From Dokdonia sp. Dokd-P16 (GTDB lineage Bacteria > Bacteroidota > Bacteroidia > Flavobacteriales > Flavobacteriaceae): a DNA stretch of 64,000 nt. The notes beneath the pieces were generated by a model. The model worked only from the letters and a program-made list of their open reading frames with translations. It was not told the origin of the DNA and ran no database searches. A program made the translations under genes and the position numbers. Positions within the stretch are counted from its first letter, which is position 1. Every line of letters begins with the position of its first letter. Shown here in pieces: positions 26,886-36,231 of the stretch. The stretch is taken from the NCBI RefSeq assembly GCF_003095655.1, contig NZ_CP029151.1, positions 3,161,001 through 3,225,000 on the forward strand. The letters run 5' to 3'.

Positions 26886-26912
26886 AACCTCGATGACTGG
26901 TCGAGGTTTTAT
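26882..26912. terminator. Bidirectional terminator
   Basis: Stem AAAACCTCGA (26884-26893) and TCGAGGTTTT (26901-26910) between nth and the convergent 50-aa gene. Confidence 0.85.
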
Positions 26913-26918
26913 CAAAGT

Positions 26919-27071
26919 TTAGTTGATGAATGCTTCAAATTTCATCGATTTATAATGCATAACACTTAAAGCCTTAGAAAAATTCAAGAGAAAATCTACA
27001 GTCTCTTGTTTCGGTTCAAATTGGTTCGTCTTATTATGACCTGACGAGGGTGTAGTGTAAGTTTTTGCCAT
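26919..27071 (-). CDS. Small protein, 50 aa, downstream of ECF sigma factor
   Basis: ATG at 27071, TAA at 26919. It begins MAKTYTTPSSGHNK and contains FEPKQETVDFLLNFSKAL, a helical segment that I recall from small ORFs next to sigma factors in other flavobacteria; that memory is not a search result. It starts about 50 bp after the sigma-factor stop on the same strand, so co-transcription is likely. No membrane segment. Could be a regulator or partner of the sigma factor; inference only. Confidence 0.65.
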   Translation of the reverse strand: MAKTYTTPSSGHNKTNQFEPKQETVDFLLNFSKALSVMHYKSMKFEAFIN

Positions 27072-27123
27072 GCGGTTTTTGTTTGATTCTTATCAAGAAC
27101 GCAAAAATGCACCGCATATTATA

Positions 27124-27708
27124 TTAATCTGTTAGAATTATATTATTGGTATCAATTACTTTTCTCATATTGATAAGTGCATAACGCATTCTACCTAGAG
27201 CAGTATTGATACTCACGCCTGTGCGTTCTGAGATTTCTTTAAAGCTCATCTCTTGATAAATACGCATTTTAAGTACTTCTTTTTGATCTTCTGGAAGTTC
27301 TTCTATGATACGCTTAACGTCTTTATTTACTTGATCACGCACCATTTGCTTTTCAGCATTGAGGCTATTATCACTCAACACAGAAAATATAGAAAACTCG
27401 CCTGCGTTATCAAACTTAGGCATCCTGTTATTACGACGGAAGTGGTCTATAACTAGATTATGCGCTATACGCATTGTCCATGGTAAAAATTTACCTTCCT
27501 CATTATATTTACCCTTTTTGAGAGTTTTGATAACCTTAATAAAAGTGTCTTGGAAAATATCCTCAGAGATATCACGATCATAAACCTTAGAGTATATAAA
27601 ACTATATATACGTTGCTTATGTCTCGCAATGAGCATAGCTAGTGATTGTTCGTCTCCTTTGATGTAATTGCTAACGAGCGTAGCATCGTCTATTAATACA
27701 CTTTTCAT
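27124..27708 (-). CDS. ECF-type RNA polymerase sigma factor
   Basis: 194 residues. Region 2: LIARHKQRIYSFIYSKVYDRDISEDIFQDTFIKVIK and PWTMRIAHNLVIDHFRRNNR (2.4, promoter recognition). Region 4: LPEDQKEVLKMRIYQEMSFKEISERTGVSINTALGRMRYALINMRK, a complete helix-turn-helix. No anti-sigma gene with membrane segments follows; the only linked gene is the 50-aa ORF. Divergent from uvrA. Confidence 0.92.
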   Translation of the reverse strand: MKSVLIDDATLVSNYIKGDEQSLAMLIARHKQRIYSFIYSKVYDRDISEDIFQDTFIKVIKTLKKGKYNEEGKFLPWTMRIAHNLVIDHFRRNNRMPKFDNAGEFSIFSVLSDNSLNAEKQMVRDQVNKDVKRIIEELPEDQKEVLKMRIYQEMSFKEISERTGVSINTALGRMRYALINMRKVIDTNNIILTD

Positions 27709-27928
27709 AAGTACTACTTTGTAGGTTAAAATTGCCAGAGAAATTCCCTTAGCCCAAAATTTTATAAAGTAGTTCTATACTATACGCAGTGTATTTGTTC
27801 GTGAATATTTCGGTAAATATATAATAAATCTGTTAACATTTGCAAAAAAACATTCATTTTGCACAATAAATTAAAAATAACGTTCAAAATGCTGCCAGCA
27901 CTTGGTTTCAATAGCAAAGCACTTTCGG

Positions 27929-27936
27929 TATCTTTG
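27929..27936 (+). promoter_or_regulatory. -7 element TATCTTTG of uvrA
   Basis: Exact TAnnTTTG 21 bp before the uvrA ATG; the nearest TTG (27902) is at a longer than usual spacing of 24. Confidence 0.5.
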
Positions 27937-27957
27937 TAATAGAACTAAAGAATTGCG

Positions 27958-30753
27958 ATGCTTATAGACGTTAAGGATGTTAATCCTAAGAAGAATATTA
28001 TCATTAAGGGTGCCAAACTGCACAATCTTAAAAATATTAATGCAGTAATCCCTCGTAACAAGCTCGTTGTAATCACGGGACTTTCTGGATCTGGTAAATC
28101 TTCTCTAGCTTTTGATACCCTTTATGCAGAGGGACAGCGCAGGTACGTGGAGAGCCTCTCCTCCTATGCTCGCCAGTTCTTAGGTAGACTTGACAAACCT
28201 AAAGTAGACTATATAAAAGGGATTGCTCCAGCCATTGCCATCGAGCAAAAGGTAAATAGTACAAACCCTAGATCTACAGTAGGTACAACGACGGAGATTT
28301 ATGATTATTTGAAGTTACTTTTTGCCCGTATAGGTAAGACATATTCTCCTGTTTCTGGAAATGAAGTTAAAAAGGATACAGTATCAGATGTGGTTGCTCA
28401 TGTTTCCGCTTTCGCGAAAAGAGAAAAACTACTCCTACTCGCTCCTATTCATTTAGAAAAAGGAAGAAAAATAGAATCTAAATTACAAGCCTTATTACAA
28501 CAAGGATATGCACGTATACAAGTAAAAGGAGAAGTAAAACGTCTCGATGAAGTTGCTGAAATAGGTAGCAAACTCAAAGCCAAAGATGTACTTCTCGTTG
28601 TAGATAGAATTATCAATGATCCAGAAGATGAAGATTTTATAAACCGACTTTCAGACGCCGTCCAAACCGCTTTCTTTGAAGGAAAAGGCGAACTATTTAT
28701 AGAAAAGCTAGCAGATAATTCTCGTCGCCAGTTTTCAAATAAGTTTGAGCTTGATGGAATTACTTTTTTAGAACCTAATGTTCACTTATTCTCTTTTAAT
28801 AATCCATACGGTGCATGCCCTACTTGTGAAGGTTATGGTGATGTAATAGGAATAGATGAAGATCTTGTAGTACCTAATACTGGACTATCAATCTATGAGA
28901 ACGCCGTGTTCCCTTGGCGTGGTGATAGTATGAGCCATTATCGTGACCAGCTAGTTAATCGAGCTTATAAATTTGATTTTCCTATCCATAAGCCTTGGTT
29001 CGAATTAACACCAGAACAACAGCAGCTTGTTTGGGATGGTAATAAAGAATTTGATGGGCTCAATAAGTTCTTTAAATTCTTAGAATCTAAGGCATATAAA
29101 ATTCAAAATAGAGTAATGTTATCGCGTTATCGTGGTAAAACTAAGTGTAACACTTGTAAAGGAAAGCGTCTACGCCCTGAAGCGACTTATGTAAAAATAG
29201 GTGGTAAAAATATCGTTGACCTAGTAGAGCTACCACTAGACGAAGTAGCAGTTTTCTTCAAAAGCCTAACGCTTAATGAGTATGATACTAAGGTCGCAAA
29301 AAGATTACTTACAGAGATTACAAGTAGACTGAGTTTTCTTGAAAAAGTAGGGCTCAACTACCTTACTCTTAATAGAAAGTCAAATACACTCTCAGGTGGT
29401 GAATCGCAACGTATCAATCTTGCAACTTCTTTAGGAAGCAGTCTTGTAGGTTCTATGTACATTCTTGATGAGCCAAGTATAGGCTTACACCCTAAAGACA
29501 CAGAAAAGCTCATTGAGGTGCTACAATCGCTACGCGATCTAGGCAATACGGTTATCGTTGTAGAACATGACGAGGACATTATGAAAAAAGCAGATTTTAT
29601 CATTGATATAGGGCCAGAAGCAGGAACCTTTGGAGGAGATGTGGTTGCTGTAGGTGATTATGATGAGATTTTAAAAAGTGATTCTCTAACTGCAGGATAT
29701 CTCAATGGAACATTAGAAATTGAAATTCCTAAAAAACGTAGAACTACAAAATTTTATGCCGAAGTTATTGGCGCTCGTGAAAATAACTTACAGAACGTAA
29801 ACGTACGTTTTCCACTTGGTGTATTTACAGCAGTAACTGGTGTTTCTGGAAGTGGAAAATCTACCTTAGTTAGAAAAATATTATACCCTGCCATGCTTAA
29901 AGCAATAGGCGGCTATGGTGAAAAAGCAGGACAATTTACAGAGCTTAAAGGAAATTATGACAATATAAAAACCATAGAATTTGTAGATCAAAATCCTATT
30001 GGGAGATCTTCTAGATCAAATCCAGTTACTTACATTAAAGCTTACGATGACATACGTAAATTATTTGAAAGTCAGAAGCTTAGCAAAATAAGGAACTACA
30101 AAGCAAAGCACTTTTCTTTTAACGTAGATGGCGGGAGATGTGAGACTTGTAAAGGTGAAGGTGAAGTAACCATTGAGATGCAATTCATGGCAGACGTCCA
30201 CTTAGAATGTGAGACCTGTAAGGGCAAGCGTTTTAAGAAAGAGGTGCTAGAAGTACAATTCAACGATAAGAATATTGATGATATTCTCACGATGACTATT
30301 GATGATGCCGTGGCATTTTTTACAACTCATAATGAAGCAAAAATCACCCGTAAGCTCAAACCATTACAAGACGTAGGTCTAGGGTATGTAACACTAGGTC
30401 AGAGCTCCTCTACCCTATCTGGAGGTGAAGCGCAGCGTATAAAACTTGCAAGTTTCTTAGTAAAAGGAACTACGAAGGATAAGACCTTATTCATTTTTGA
30501 CGAACCTACAACGGGCTTACACTTTCATGACATTAAAAAACTGTTGGCTTCTTTTGAGGCACTCATTGCAAAAGGTCATTCTATTATTGTGGTAGAACAC
30601 AACATGGATCTTGTAAAATGTGCAGACCACGTAATTGATATGGGGCCAGAAGGTGGAAAGAACGGAGGTATTCTAGTCGCTTCTGGAACTCCGGAAGAGG
30701 TAGCAAAAAACAAGAAGTCCTTTACTGGAAAATACTTGAAAGAAAAACTCTAG
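27958..30753 (+). CDS. uvrA: Excinuclease ABC subunit A
   Basis: 931 residues, full length. Two ABC modules: Walker [11 protein letters not shown] and [10 protein letters not shown]; signatures [12 protein letters not shown] and [12 protein letters not shown]; Walker [12 protein letters not shown] and [12 protein letters not shown]. Zinc-finger cysteines appear in [21 protein letters not shown] and the [19 protein letters not shown] pair. It is the damage-recognition ATPase of nucleotide excision repair. A palindromic repeat copy is in frame near residue 150 (SAFAKR). Confidence 0.98.
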   Translation: MLIDVKDVNPKKNIIIKGAKLHNLKNINAVIPRNKLVVITGLSGSGKSSLAFDTLYAEGQRRYVESLSSYARQFLGRLDKPKVDYIKGIAPAIAIEQKVNSTNPRSTVGTTTEIYDYLKLLFARIGKTYSPVSGNEVKKDTVSDVVAHVSAFAKREKLLLLAPIHLEKGRKIESKLQALLQQGYARIQVKGEVKRLDEVAEIGSKLKAKDVLLVVDRIINDPEDEDFINRLSDAVQTAFFEGKGELFIEKLADNSRRQFSNKFELDGITFLEPNVHLFSFNNPYGACPTCEGYGDVIGIDEDLVVPNTGLSIYENAVFPWRGDSMSHYRDQLVNRAYKFDFPIHKPWFELTPEQQQLVWDGNKEFDGLNKFFKFLESKAYKIQNRVMLSRYRGKTKCNTCKGKRLRPEATYVKIGGKNIVDLVELPLDEVAVFFKSLTLNEYDTKVAKRLLTEITSRLSFLEKVGLNYLTLNRKSNTLSGGESQRINLATSLGSSLVGSMYILDEPSIGLHPKDTEKLIEVLQSLRDLGNTVIVVEHDEDIMKKADFIIDIGPEAGTFGGDVVAVGDYDEILKSDSLTAGYLNGTLEIEIPKKRRTTKFYAEVIGARENNLQNVNVRFPLGVFTAVTGVSGSGKSTLVRKILYPAMLKAIGGYGEKAGQFTELKGNYDNIKTIEFVDQNPIGRSSRSNPVTYIKAYDDIRKLFESQKLSKIRNYKAKHFSFNVDGGRCETCKGEGEVTIEMQFMADVHLECETCKGKRFKKEVLEVQFNDKNIDDILTMTIDDAVAFFTTHNEAKITRKLKPLQDVGLGYVTLGQSSSTLSGGEAQRIKLASFLVKGTTKDKTLFIFDEPTTGLHFHDIKKLLASFEALIAKGHSIIVVEHNMDLVKCADHVIDMGPEGGKNGGILVASGTPEEVAKNKKSFTGKYLKEKL
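28407..28419. repeat. TTTCGCGAAA palindrome, copy 10 (in CDS)
   Basis: CGCTTTCGCGAAA in uvrA, in frame as (S)A-F-A-K; right arm lost to AGAG. Confidence 0.85.
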
Positions 30754-30798
30754 TCATTCTCAAACACATTATTCTATCGAAAGTCCTATTTTAGTACA

Positions 30799-31638
30799 AT
30801 GGGACTTTCTTCATTTTTTAAAAACCTTGTGCAATCTGCGGGTACTCCGGTGTTTGACCCTGCGGTATTTAACCATGAGCTTGCCTCAAAAACATGCTGG
30901 TCTCCTAAGGCTGGTGGTGGTGCAAATTTTAAAACCAAAACACTTGAAGTCGTTTCAGATAATGAGCTTCGCTATAAAGCCTCATCTTTCGGTAAGATTT
31001 TTGGTGGCATATTTATTCTATTTCCACTCATATTCGTTGGAGTAGGCATCACAACCACTATTAGTGATGGTTTTAGCATAGAATCTATATTTTTCGCGCT
31101 ATTTCCTTTAGTATTTATCGGTGTAGGGATCTTCTTATTAAAAAAATTATACACTACCACTAGTTTTAATAAATTAACTGGTTATTTCTATAAAGGTAAA
31201 AAGCAACAGGTTAAGAATCTTACTGTCACAGAAGATGCTCATACCTTTAAGCTAGAAACCATAAAAGCGCTTCAAATCCTACCTGAAAGAGTTCGCGGCG
31301 ATAAAAGCTCGTACACAAGCTACGAGATTAATCTTGTTTTTGAAGATGGCTCGCGTTATAATGTGGTAGATTATGGGCACCGTAAGAGTATAGAACAAGA
31401 TGCTGTTATGTTGAGTGATTTCTTAGGTATTCCTGCTTGGAATAAAATGACTGCTACTACTTATTTTTCAAAAAATACTGATACTACATATGGCTATAAT
31501 AGTCTCGAACCAGATATTGCTCATCGAGATAATACAGAAAGTAGTTATGACAGCACTTCAACAACCTATTCTAGCAAAGAATTTACAGTTGACGAACTTG
31601 ATCAAGACTACGACTCATCAAAACCAAGAAAAATGTAA
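30799..31638 (+). CDS. Membrane protein of unknown function, 279 aa
   Basis: Soluble N-terminus (about 60 residues, with KTCWSPKAGGGANFKTKTLEV), two adjacent transmembrane segments at about 70-115 (IFGGIFILFPLIFVGVGI and IFFALFPLVFIGVGIFLL), then a beta-rich cytoplasmic domain (LTGYFYKGKK, SSYTSYEINLVFEDGSRYNVVDYG) and a Ser/Thr-rich tail. The C-terminal domain resembles PH-like membrane-associated domains in outline, but I do not recognise a family. Located 45 bp after uvrA. Confidence 0.65.
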   Translation: MGLSSFFKNLVQSAGTPVFDPAVFNHELASKTCWSPKAGGGANFKTKTLEVVSDNELRYKASSFGKIFGGIFILFPLIFVGVGITTTISDGFSIESIFFALFPLVFIGVGIFLLKKLYTTTSFNKLTGYFYKGKKQQVKNLTVTEDAHTFKLETIKALQILPERVRGDKSSYTSYEINLVFEDGSRYNVVDYGHRKSIEQDAVMLSDFLGIPAWNKMTATTYFSKNTDTTYGYNSLEPDIAHRDNTESSYDSTSTTYSSKEFTVDELDQDYDSSKPRKM

Positions 31639-31646
31639 ATAAGTAT

Positions 31647-31661
31647 GCTTTCGCGAAAGCG
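31647..31661. repeat. TTTCGCGAAA palindrome, copy 11
   Basis: GCTTTCGCGAAAGCG followed by TACT, in the short gap between two same-strand genes. Confidence 0.9.
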
Positions 31662-31688
31662 TACTAAACGACAATACATCTATATTTT

Positions 31689-32549
31689 ATGAAAAACGTA
31701 CTTCTAATACTCTTAATTATTACGACGCAGTTTGCAGCATCTCAAACAGAAACAGAAATTTTTCTACTTGACATTAATAAAGCTGATAACGGAGATACGC
31801 TCACAAACAAGCGAAACATAAGCAATAACCCAGGTTATGATAGTCAGCCGCAATTTTTAGCTAATGACATTATTATTTACGCAGGTGAACGTGATGGTCA
31901 AACAGAAATTATTCAATACACACGTGGCACTACGAGACAGTTTAACAAAGCTACATCTGGTGGAGAGTATTCACCACAGTTTATGAAAGGAAAACGAGGA
32001 ATATCGGCCGTACGACTAGATCCCGATGGACTGCAACGCCTTTACTCCTATTTGCCTAGGCAAGATAAAGCACCGGTTTTGATTAAAGATGCTGTAGTTG
32101 CATACTATACATGGGCCGATAAGAATTTTATCGTGGGAGCCGATATTGTTGAAAGTAACTTACACCTAGTAATTCATAATGTAAAGAATCAAACATCTGA
32201 TGACTTAGAAATCCTTGTTGGTAGATCATTTCACAACATACCAGATACAAATCTCATCAGTTTTATTGACAAATCTACAGATCAATGGGTCGTAAAATCT
32301 ATCAATCCAAACACTAAGAAAATAAAGAGTATTACAGAGCTTCCAGAAGGTGTTGAAGATATTAACTGGTTACCAGATGGTACATTACTAGCTGCAAAAG
32401 GAAATACACTGCTCAGTAAAACTAAAAATTCAGCATGGGAGGTCTACCATACATTTGAAGACGAAGAACTCCAAGATATTTCAAGATTTGCTATATCCCC
32501 TAACGGTTCACAAATCGCCATAGTCGCTGCTAAAAAGGATAAAAAATAA
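31689..32549 (+). CDS. Secreted TolB/PD40-like beta-propeller protein
   Basis: 286 residues. Signal peptide to about 18 (LLIIITTQFAASQ-type, cleavage at ASQ). Repeating beta-propeller blades with the PD40-type pattern GYDSQPQFLANDIIIYAG, GEYSPQFMKGKRGISAVR and ISRFAISPNGSQIAIVA; about four to five blades. It probably acts as a periplasmic or secreted binding scaffold. Followed by a CBM9-like lipoprotein 43 bp downstream. Confidence 0.72.
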   Translation: MKNVLLILLIITTQFAASQTETEIFLLDINKADNGDTLTNKRNISNNPGYDSQPQFLANDIIIYAGERDGQTEIIQYTRGTTRQFNKATSGGEYSPQFMKGKRGISAVRLDPDGLQRLYSYLPRQDKAPVLIKDAVVAYYTWADKNFIVGADIVESNLHLVIHNVKNQTSDDLEILVGRSFHNIPDTNLISFIDKSTDQWVVKSINPNTKKIKSITELPEGVEDINWLPDGTLLAAKGNTLLSKTKNSAWEVYHTFEDEELQDISRFAISPNGSQIAIVAAKKDKK

Positions 32550-32592
32550 ACAAAGCAACAATCTCAATATTCAACTAAACCAACACACATCA

Positions 32593-33387
32593 ATGAAGCA
32601 TTTCTGGTCATTAAGCTTATTCTTAATCGTTTTCACTAGCTGCAATAACAATCCAAACCAACAAGAAAAAACATCAGATCTCGTTGAGGACACCTCAGAA
32701 ATACCCAACTCAAAAACAGATCACCAGTTACGAAAAGTAACAAAGGCGACCATAACACCAGAGATTGATGGGCTTGCAACAGATCCAGCTTGGAAAGACT
32801 TGCAATGGCAATCACTTGATCAAAAATGGTTAGGTGAAGACTATACAGCAGAGGACTTCTCAGGTAAATACAAGCTCACCTGGACCCCAGAAGCTTTATA
32901 CATCATTGCCGAAATTACTGATGATACTATTTATGATAAGGAAGATGATCCTCTTAAACTTTGGTGGGATGATGACTGCCTTGAGATATTTATAGATGCA
33001 GATAATTCTGGTGGTGGGCACCAGTTTACACATAATGCTTTTGCCTATCACGTTGCCCTAGATGGAAACGTGGTAGATGTCGCTCCTGGCCAAGTCCCTA
33101 CGCTGTATAACAATCACGTGGAGTCTAAGACAATGAAAACGGGAGAAAATACAATGATTTGGGAATGTAAGATGACCGTTTATAATGACACCTACAAAGA
33201 TGGTGGTGTCAATGAGCCAAAAATTCTGGATGTACATCAGAAACTAGGTTTTGCGCTTGCTTATTGTGATAACGACACAAGTGCAGAACGAGAGAACTTT
33301 ATAGGCTCTGTAGCTGTACCTGGTGAAGATAAAAATAGAGGCTGGATTGACGCTGGAATCTTTGGCACTATCGAGCTCGTAGAATAA
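32593..33387 (+). CDS. CBM9-like lipoprotein
   Basis: 264 residues. Lipobox Cys17 (LIVFTSCNNN), then a linker to about 45, then a CBM9-type beta-sandwich: ATITPEIDGLATDPAWKDL, LTWTPEALYIIAEITDDTI, WWDDDCLEIFIDADNSGG, WECKMTVYND and LGFALAYCDND. It binds ligand, probably carbohydrate, outside the inner membrane; substrate unknown. The same fold forms the N-terminus of the DUF5916 protein at 12561. Confidence 0.82.
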   Translation: MKHFWSLSLFLIVFTSCNNNPNQQEKTSDLVEDTSEIPNSKTDHQLRKVTKATITPEIDGLATDPAWKDLQWQSLDQKWLGEDYTAEDFSGKYKLTWTPEALYIIAEITDDTIYDKEDDPLKLWWDDDCLEIFIDADNSGGGHQFTHNAFAYHVALDGNVVDVAPGQVPTLYNNHVESKTMKTGENTMIWECKMTVYNDTYKDGGVNEPKILDVHQKLGFALAYCDNDTSAERENFIGSVAVPGEDKNRGWIDAGIFGTIELVE

Positions 33388-33403
33388 CATTTATTTGCTT
33401 TAA

Positions 33404-33435
33404 AAATCTCAAACAATCGTTTGGGATTTTTTTTT
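33404..33435 (+). terminator. Rho-independent terminator
   Basis: 11-bp stem with two G-T pairs (33404-33414 with 33419-33429) followed by a T-run. A palindromic repeat begins at its last T. Confidence 0.75.
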
Positions 33436-33450
33436 GCTTTCGCGAAAGCG
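33436..33450. repeat. TTTCGCGAAA palindrome, copy 12
   Basis: GCTTTCGCGAAAGCG followed by TACT, directly after the T-run of a terminator. Confidence 0.9.
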
Positions 33451-33513
33451 TACTTCTAGCACATACATTGTTTTAGTATCTTTAAAACATAACAATTTAT
33501 TAAACACTTTATA

Positions 33514-34899
33514 ATGTTAAACACGCATACTTCTACCCTATTTAGAGCAACTAAAAGACTATCCGTAAACTTAGGTTTTATGGTGGTAACACTACTTTGT
33601 ACTGTAGCTACAGTACATGCACAAACCGATGAGAGAATCTACGAAATTATAGATGCAGTATCTGAAGATCGCTTGAGAGCAGATGTAAAGAAACTAGCAG
33701 ATTTTGGGACACGGCATACTTTAAGTGATACCGTATCAAACACAAGAGGAATAGGAGCTGCGAGAAGATGGATAAAAAGCGAATTTGAAAAGACTTCACA
33801 AAACTGTAATAACTGTTTAGATGTATTTTATCAAAGTAACCTTATAAAAAAAGGCGATAATGATCGTATCACAAAAGATGTGATGGTTGTAAATGTACTG
33901 GCAGTTCAAAAAGGAACTAAATATCCTAACCGCTATGTGATCATGAGTGGTGATATAGACAGCCGCATCTCTGATCCTAATAATTATAAAGACGACGCGC
34001 CAGGAGCAAATGATAATGCGAGCGGAATGGCTGGAACGATGGAAGCTGCAAGAGTACTTTCTAAATATTCTTTTGAAAACAGCATTATATACGTAGGTCT
34101 TTCTGGTGAAGAACAAGGACTTTATGGTGGAAAAGGACTTGCTGCCCATGCTAAAGAAAAAGGATGGGAAATCATCGGGATTATGAATAATGACATGATT
34201 GGTAATATTGAAGGCGTAGATGGTATTATTGACAATCGTACGTTTAGAATATTTTCTGAGCCTGTACCGCCTACAGAGACTGAGCAACAACGCAGAGCTC
34301 GCCGTTTTTATGGTGGTGAAGTAGATGGTATCTCTCGCCAGCTAGCAAGATTTATATATAAAACCACTCAAGATTACATGCCAGAAATGAACCCTATGAT
34401 GGTGTACCGTTTAGATCGTTTTGGTCGTGGTGGTCACCACAGACCTTTTAATGATGCTGGCTTTGCAGGTATCCGTATCATGGAGGCTCATGAAAACTAC
34501 ACACAACAACATCAAGATATACGTACAGAAAACGGCATTAATTATGGAGATACGTTTGAGCATGTAAACTTCCCATATAATGCAAAGCTTACCGCTGTAA
34601 ATGCGATTAACCTTGCAAGTATTGCTTGGGCACCTCCTACTCCTAAAAACGTAGGTATTGGTGGTATTGTAGAGGCAAACGCGAGATTACAATGGGACGC
34701 TGTTGAGGGAGCTGTTGCTTATAAAGTATACTGGAGAGATACTACCTCTCCTACTTGGGATAATGCACGATTGATTACAGATGGAACTTCGGCGACATTA
34801 AAAGGGATTGTGATTGATAATTTTTTCTTTGGCGTTGCTGCTGTAGGTAAAGATGGTCATGAAAGTCCTGTTGCTTTCCCTAGCCAGATTATTAGATAA
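33514..34899 (+). CDS. Secreted M28-family metallopeptidase with C-terminal FnIII-like domain
   Basis: 461 residues. Hydrophobic segment followed by VHAQ cleavage near residue 37; M28 zinc ligands and catalytic acid in MSGDIDSRI, GANDNASGMAGTMEAARVL, GLSGEEQGLYGGKG, GIMNNDMIGN and the late RIMEAHENYTQQHQ. From about residue 378 a fibronectin-III-like domain (NARLQWDAVEGAVAYKVYWRD). The family comprises aminopeptidases such as aminopeptidase S. First gene of the peptidase cluster 33514-39356. Confidence 0.87.
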   Translation: MLNTHTSTLFRATKRLSVNLGFMVVTLLCTVATVHAQTDERIYEIIDAVSEDRLRADVKKLADFGTRHTLSDTVSNTRGIGAARRWIKSEFEKTSQNCNNCLDVFYQSNLIKKGDNDRITKDVMVVNVLAVQKGTKYPNRYVIMSGDIDSRISDPNNYKDDAPGANDNASGMAGTMEAARVLSKYSFENSIIYVGLSGEEQGLYGGKGLAAHAKEKGWEIIGIMNNDMIGNIEGVDGIIDNRTFRIFSEPVPPTETEQQRRARRFYGGEVDGISRQLARFIYKTTQDYMPEMNPMMVYRLDRFGRGGHHRPFNDAGFAGIRIMEAHENYTQQHQDIRTENGINYGDTFEHVNFPYNAKLTAVNAINLASIAWAPPTPKNVGIGGIVEANARLQWDAVEGAVAYKVYWRDTTSPTWDNARLITDGTSATLKGIVIDNFFFGVAAVGKDGHESPVAFPSQIIR

Positions 34900-34939
34900 C
34901 AATACACATCGATTTTTATATCACCACAACATATACCTT

Positions 34940-36217
34940 ATGAAAAAAGTATTAATACTAAGTGCCCTCATTGCTGGTACCGCTTTCGCGAAAGCGCAAA
35001 CCTCTTTTGACAAAGACATCGCCGCTGTAGAAAAAAAGGTCATAGAATGGCGCAGAGATTTTCATCAAAATCCAGAATTAGGAAATCGCGAATTTAAAAC
35101 TGCCGAGAAAATAGCAAAACACCTCGAATCATTAGGTATCGAAGTACAAACAGGTGTTGCCAAAACTGGTGTCGTAGGTCTACTTAAAGGAGATATGCCT
35201 GGTAAAGTGGTTGCGTTGAGAGCAGATATAGACGCCCTTCCCGTTACAGAACGAAATGACCTTCCTTTCAAATCTGAGGTAGTTACTTCATTTTTAGGAA
35301 CAGAAACAGGTGTGATGCATGCTTGCGGCCATGATACACACACTGCTATTCTTATGGGTGTGGCAGAAGTATTGTCTAAAAATAAAGACAAAATAAAAGG
35401 GTCTGTAAAGTTCATATTCCAACCATCAGAAGAAGGACCTCCACCAGGTGAAGAAGGTGGTGCAAAACTTATGGTAAAAGAAGGTGTACTAGACAATCCT
35501 AAGGTGGATGCTATTTTTGGCTTACATATTAATAGCTCTACACCAGTGAATACTATAAAATACAAGCCAGGAGGTACCATGGCTGCTACAGAACGTTTTG
35601 TAGTGAATGTAAAAGGTAAGCAATCTCACGGAAGCCAACCATGGCTTGGAGTCGATCCTATTTTAATTTCGGCTCAGATTATTAATGGTTTCCAGAGTAT
35701 TATCTCACGTGAGAGTAAATTAACAGAGGAAGCTGCGGTAATTACCGTAGGGAAAATAACATCTGGAACACGATTTAACATCATCCCAGAAAGTGCCGAA
35801 ATGATAGGAACAGTACGTACACTGGATCCAGATATGCGTACAAAAATCATACGTCGTATGGATGAAATGGCTGCTAGTATTGCAAAAGCGTATGGTGGTG
35901 AGGCTACAATAGACTGGCAGAATATGACTGTCGTGACCTACAATGATCTTGATCTTACTGCACAAATGCTACCTACATTACAGCAAGTAGGTGGTACAGA
36001 AAACGTGTCTTTACAGAAGGCGGTCACTGGCGGAGAAGACTTTTCTTTCTTTCAAGAGAAAGTACCTGGCTTCTATTTCTTTTTAGGCGGTATGACTGCA
36101 GGAAGTACTGAAGCTTTTCCTCATCACACACCAGATTTTGTAATCGATGAAGCTGGATTCCAGCTCGGTGTTAAGGCATTAAGCCAGATGAGCATAGACT
36201 ACTTAAACGGTAAATAA
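34940..36217 (+). CDS. M20-family amidohydrolase, secreted (paralogue 1)
   Basis: 425 residues. M20D (N-acyl amino acid or peptide amidohydrolase) pattern: WRRDFHQNPELGNREF, metal ligands HACGHDTHTAIL, PSEEGPPPGEEGG, GLHINSS and FPHHTPDF. Signal peptide ALIAGTAFAKAQ, in which a palindromic repeat encodes AFAKA just at the likely signal-peptidase site AKA-Q. ATG 34940 is preferred to the in-frame start at 34853, which overlaps the M28 gene. Very similar to the gene at 38079. Confidence 0.88.
   Translation: MKKVLILSALIAGTAFAKAQTSFDKDIAAVEKKVIEWRRDFHQNPELGNREFKTAEKIAKHLESLGIEVQTGVAKTGVVGLLKGDMPGKVVALRADIDALPVTERNDLPFKSEVVTSFLGTETGVMHACGHDTHTAILMGVAEVLSKNKDKIKGSVKFIFQPSEEGPPPGEEGGAKLMVKEGVLDNPKVDAIFGLHINSSTPVNTIKYKPGGTMAATERFVVNVKGKQSHGSQPWLGVDPILISAQIINGFQSIISRESKLTEEAAVITVGKITSGTRFNIIPESAEMIGTVRTLDPDMRTKIIRRMDEMAASIAKAYGGEATIDWQNMTVVTYNDLDLTAQMLPTLQQVGGTENVSLQKAVTGGEDFSFFQEKVPGFYFFLGGMTAGSTEAFPHHTPDFVIDEAGFQLGVKALSQMSIDYLNGK
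34981..34996. repeat. TTTCGCGAAA palindrome, copy 13 (in signal peptide)
   Basis: Perfect 16-bp palindrome in frame as A-F-A-K-A at the signal-peptide end of the first M20 gene. Confidence 0.95.
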
Positions 36218-36231
36218 AAATTTATATCCCT

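Noticed and set aside
34853-34939. Upstream in-frame start extending the first M20 gene
   Set aside because: It would overlap the end of the M28 gene and place the signal peptide 29 residues inside the protein; the paralogue starts at the equivalent of 34940.
35065-35580. 171-aa ORF on the minus strand in the first M20 gene, and the similar one at 38210-38557
   Set aside because: Both mirror the same region of two paralogous plus-strand genes with complete M20 motifs, so their similarity to each other is inherited, not functional.
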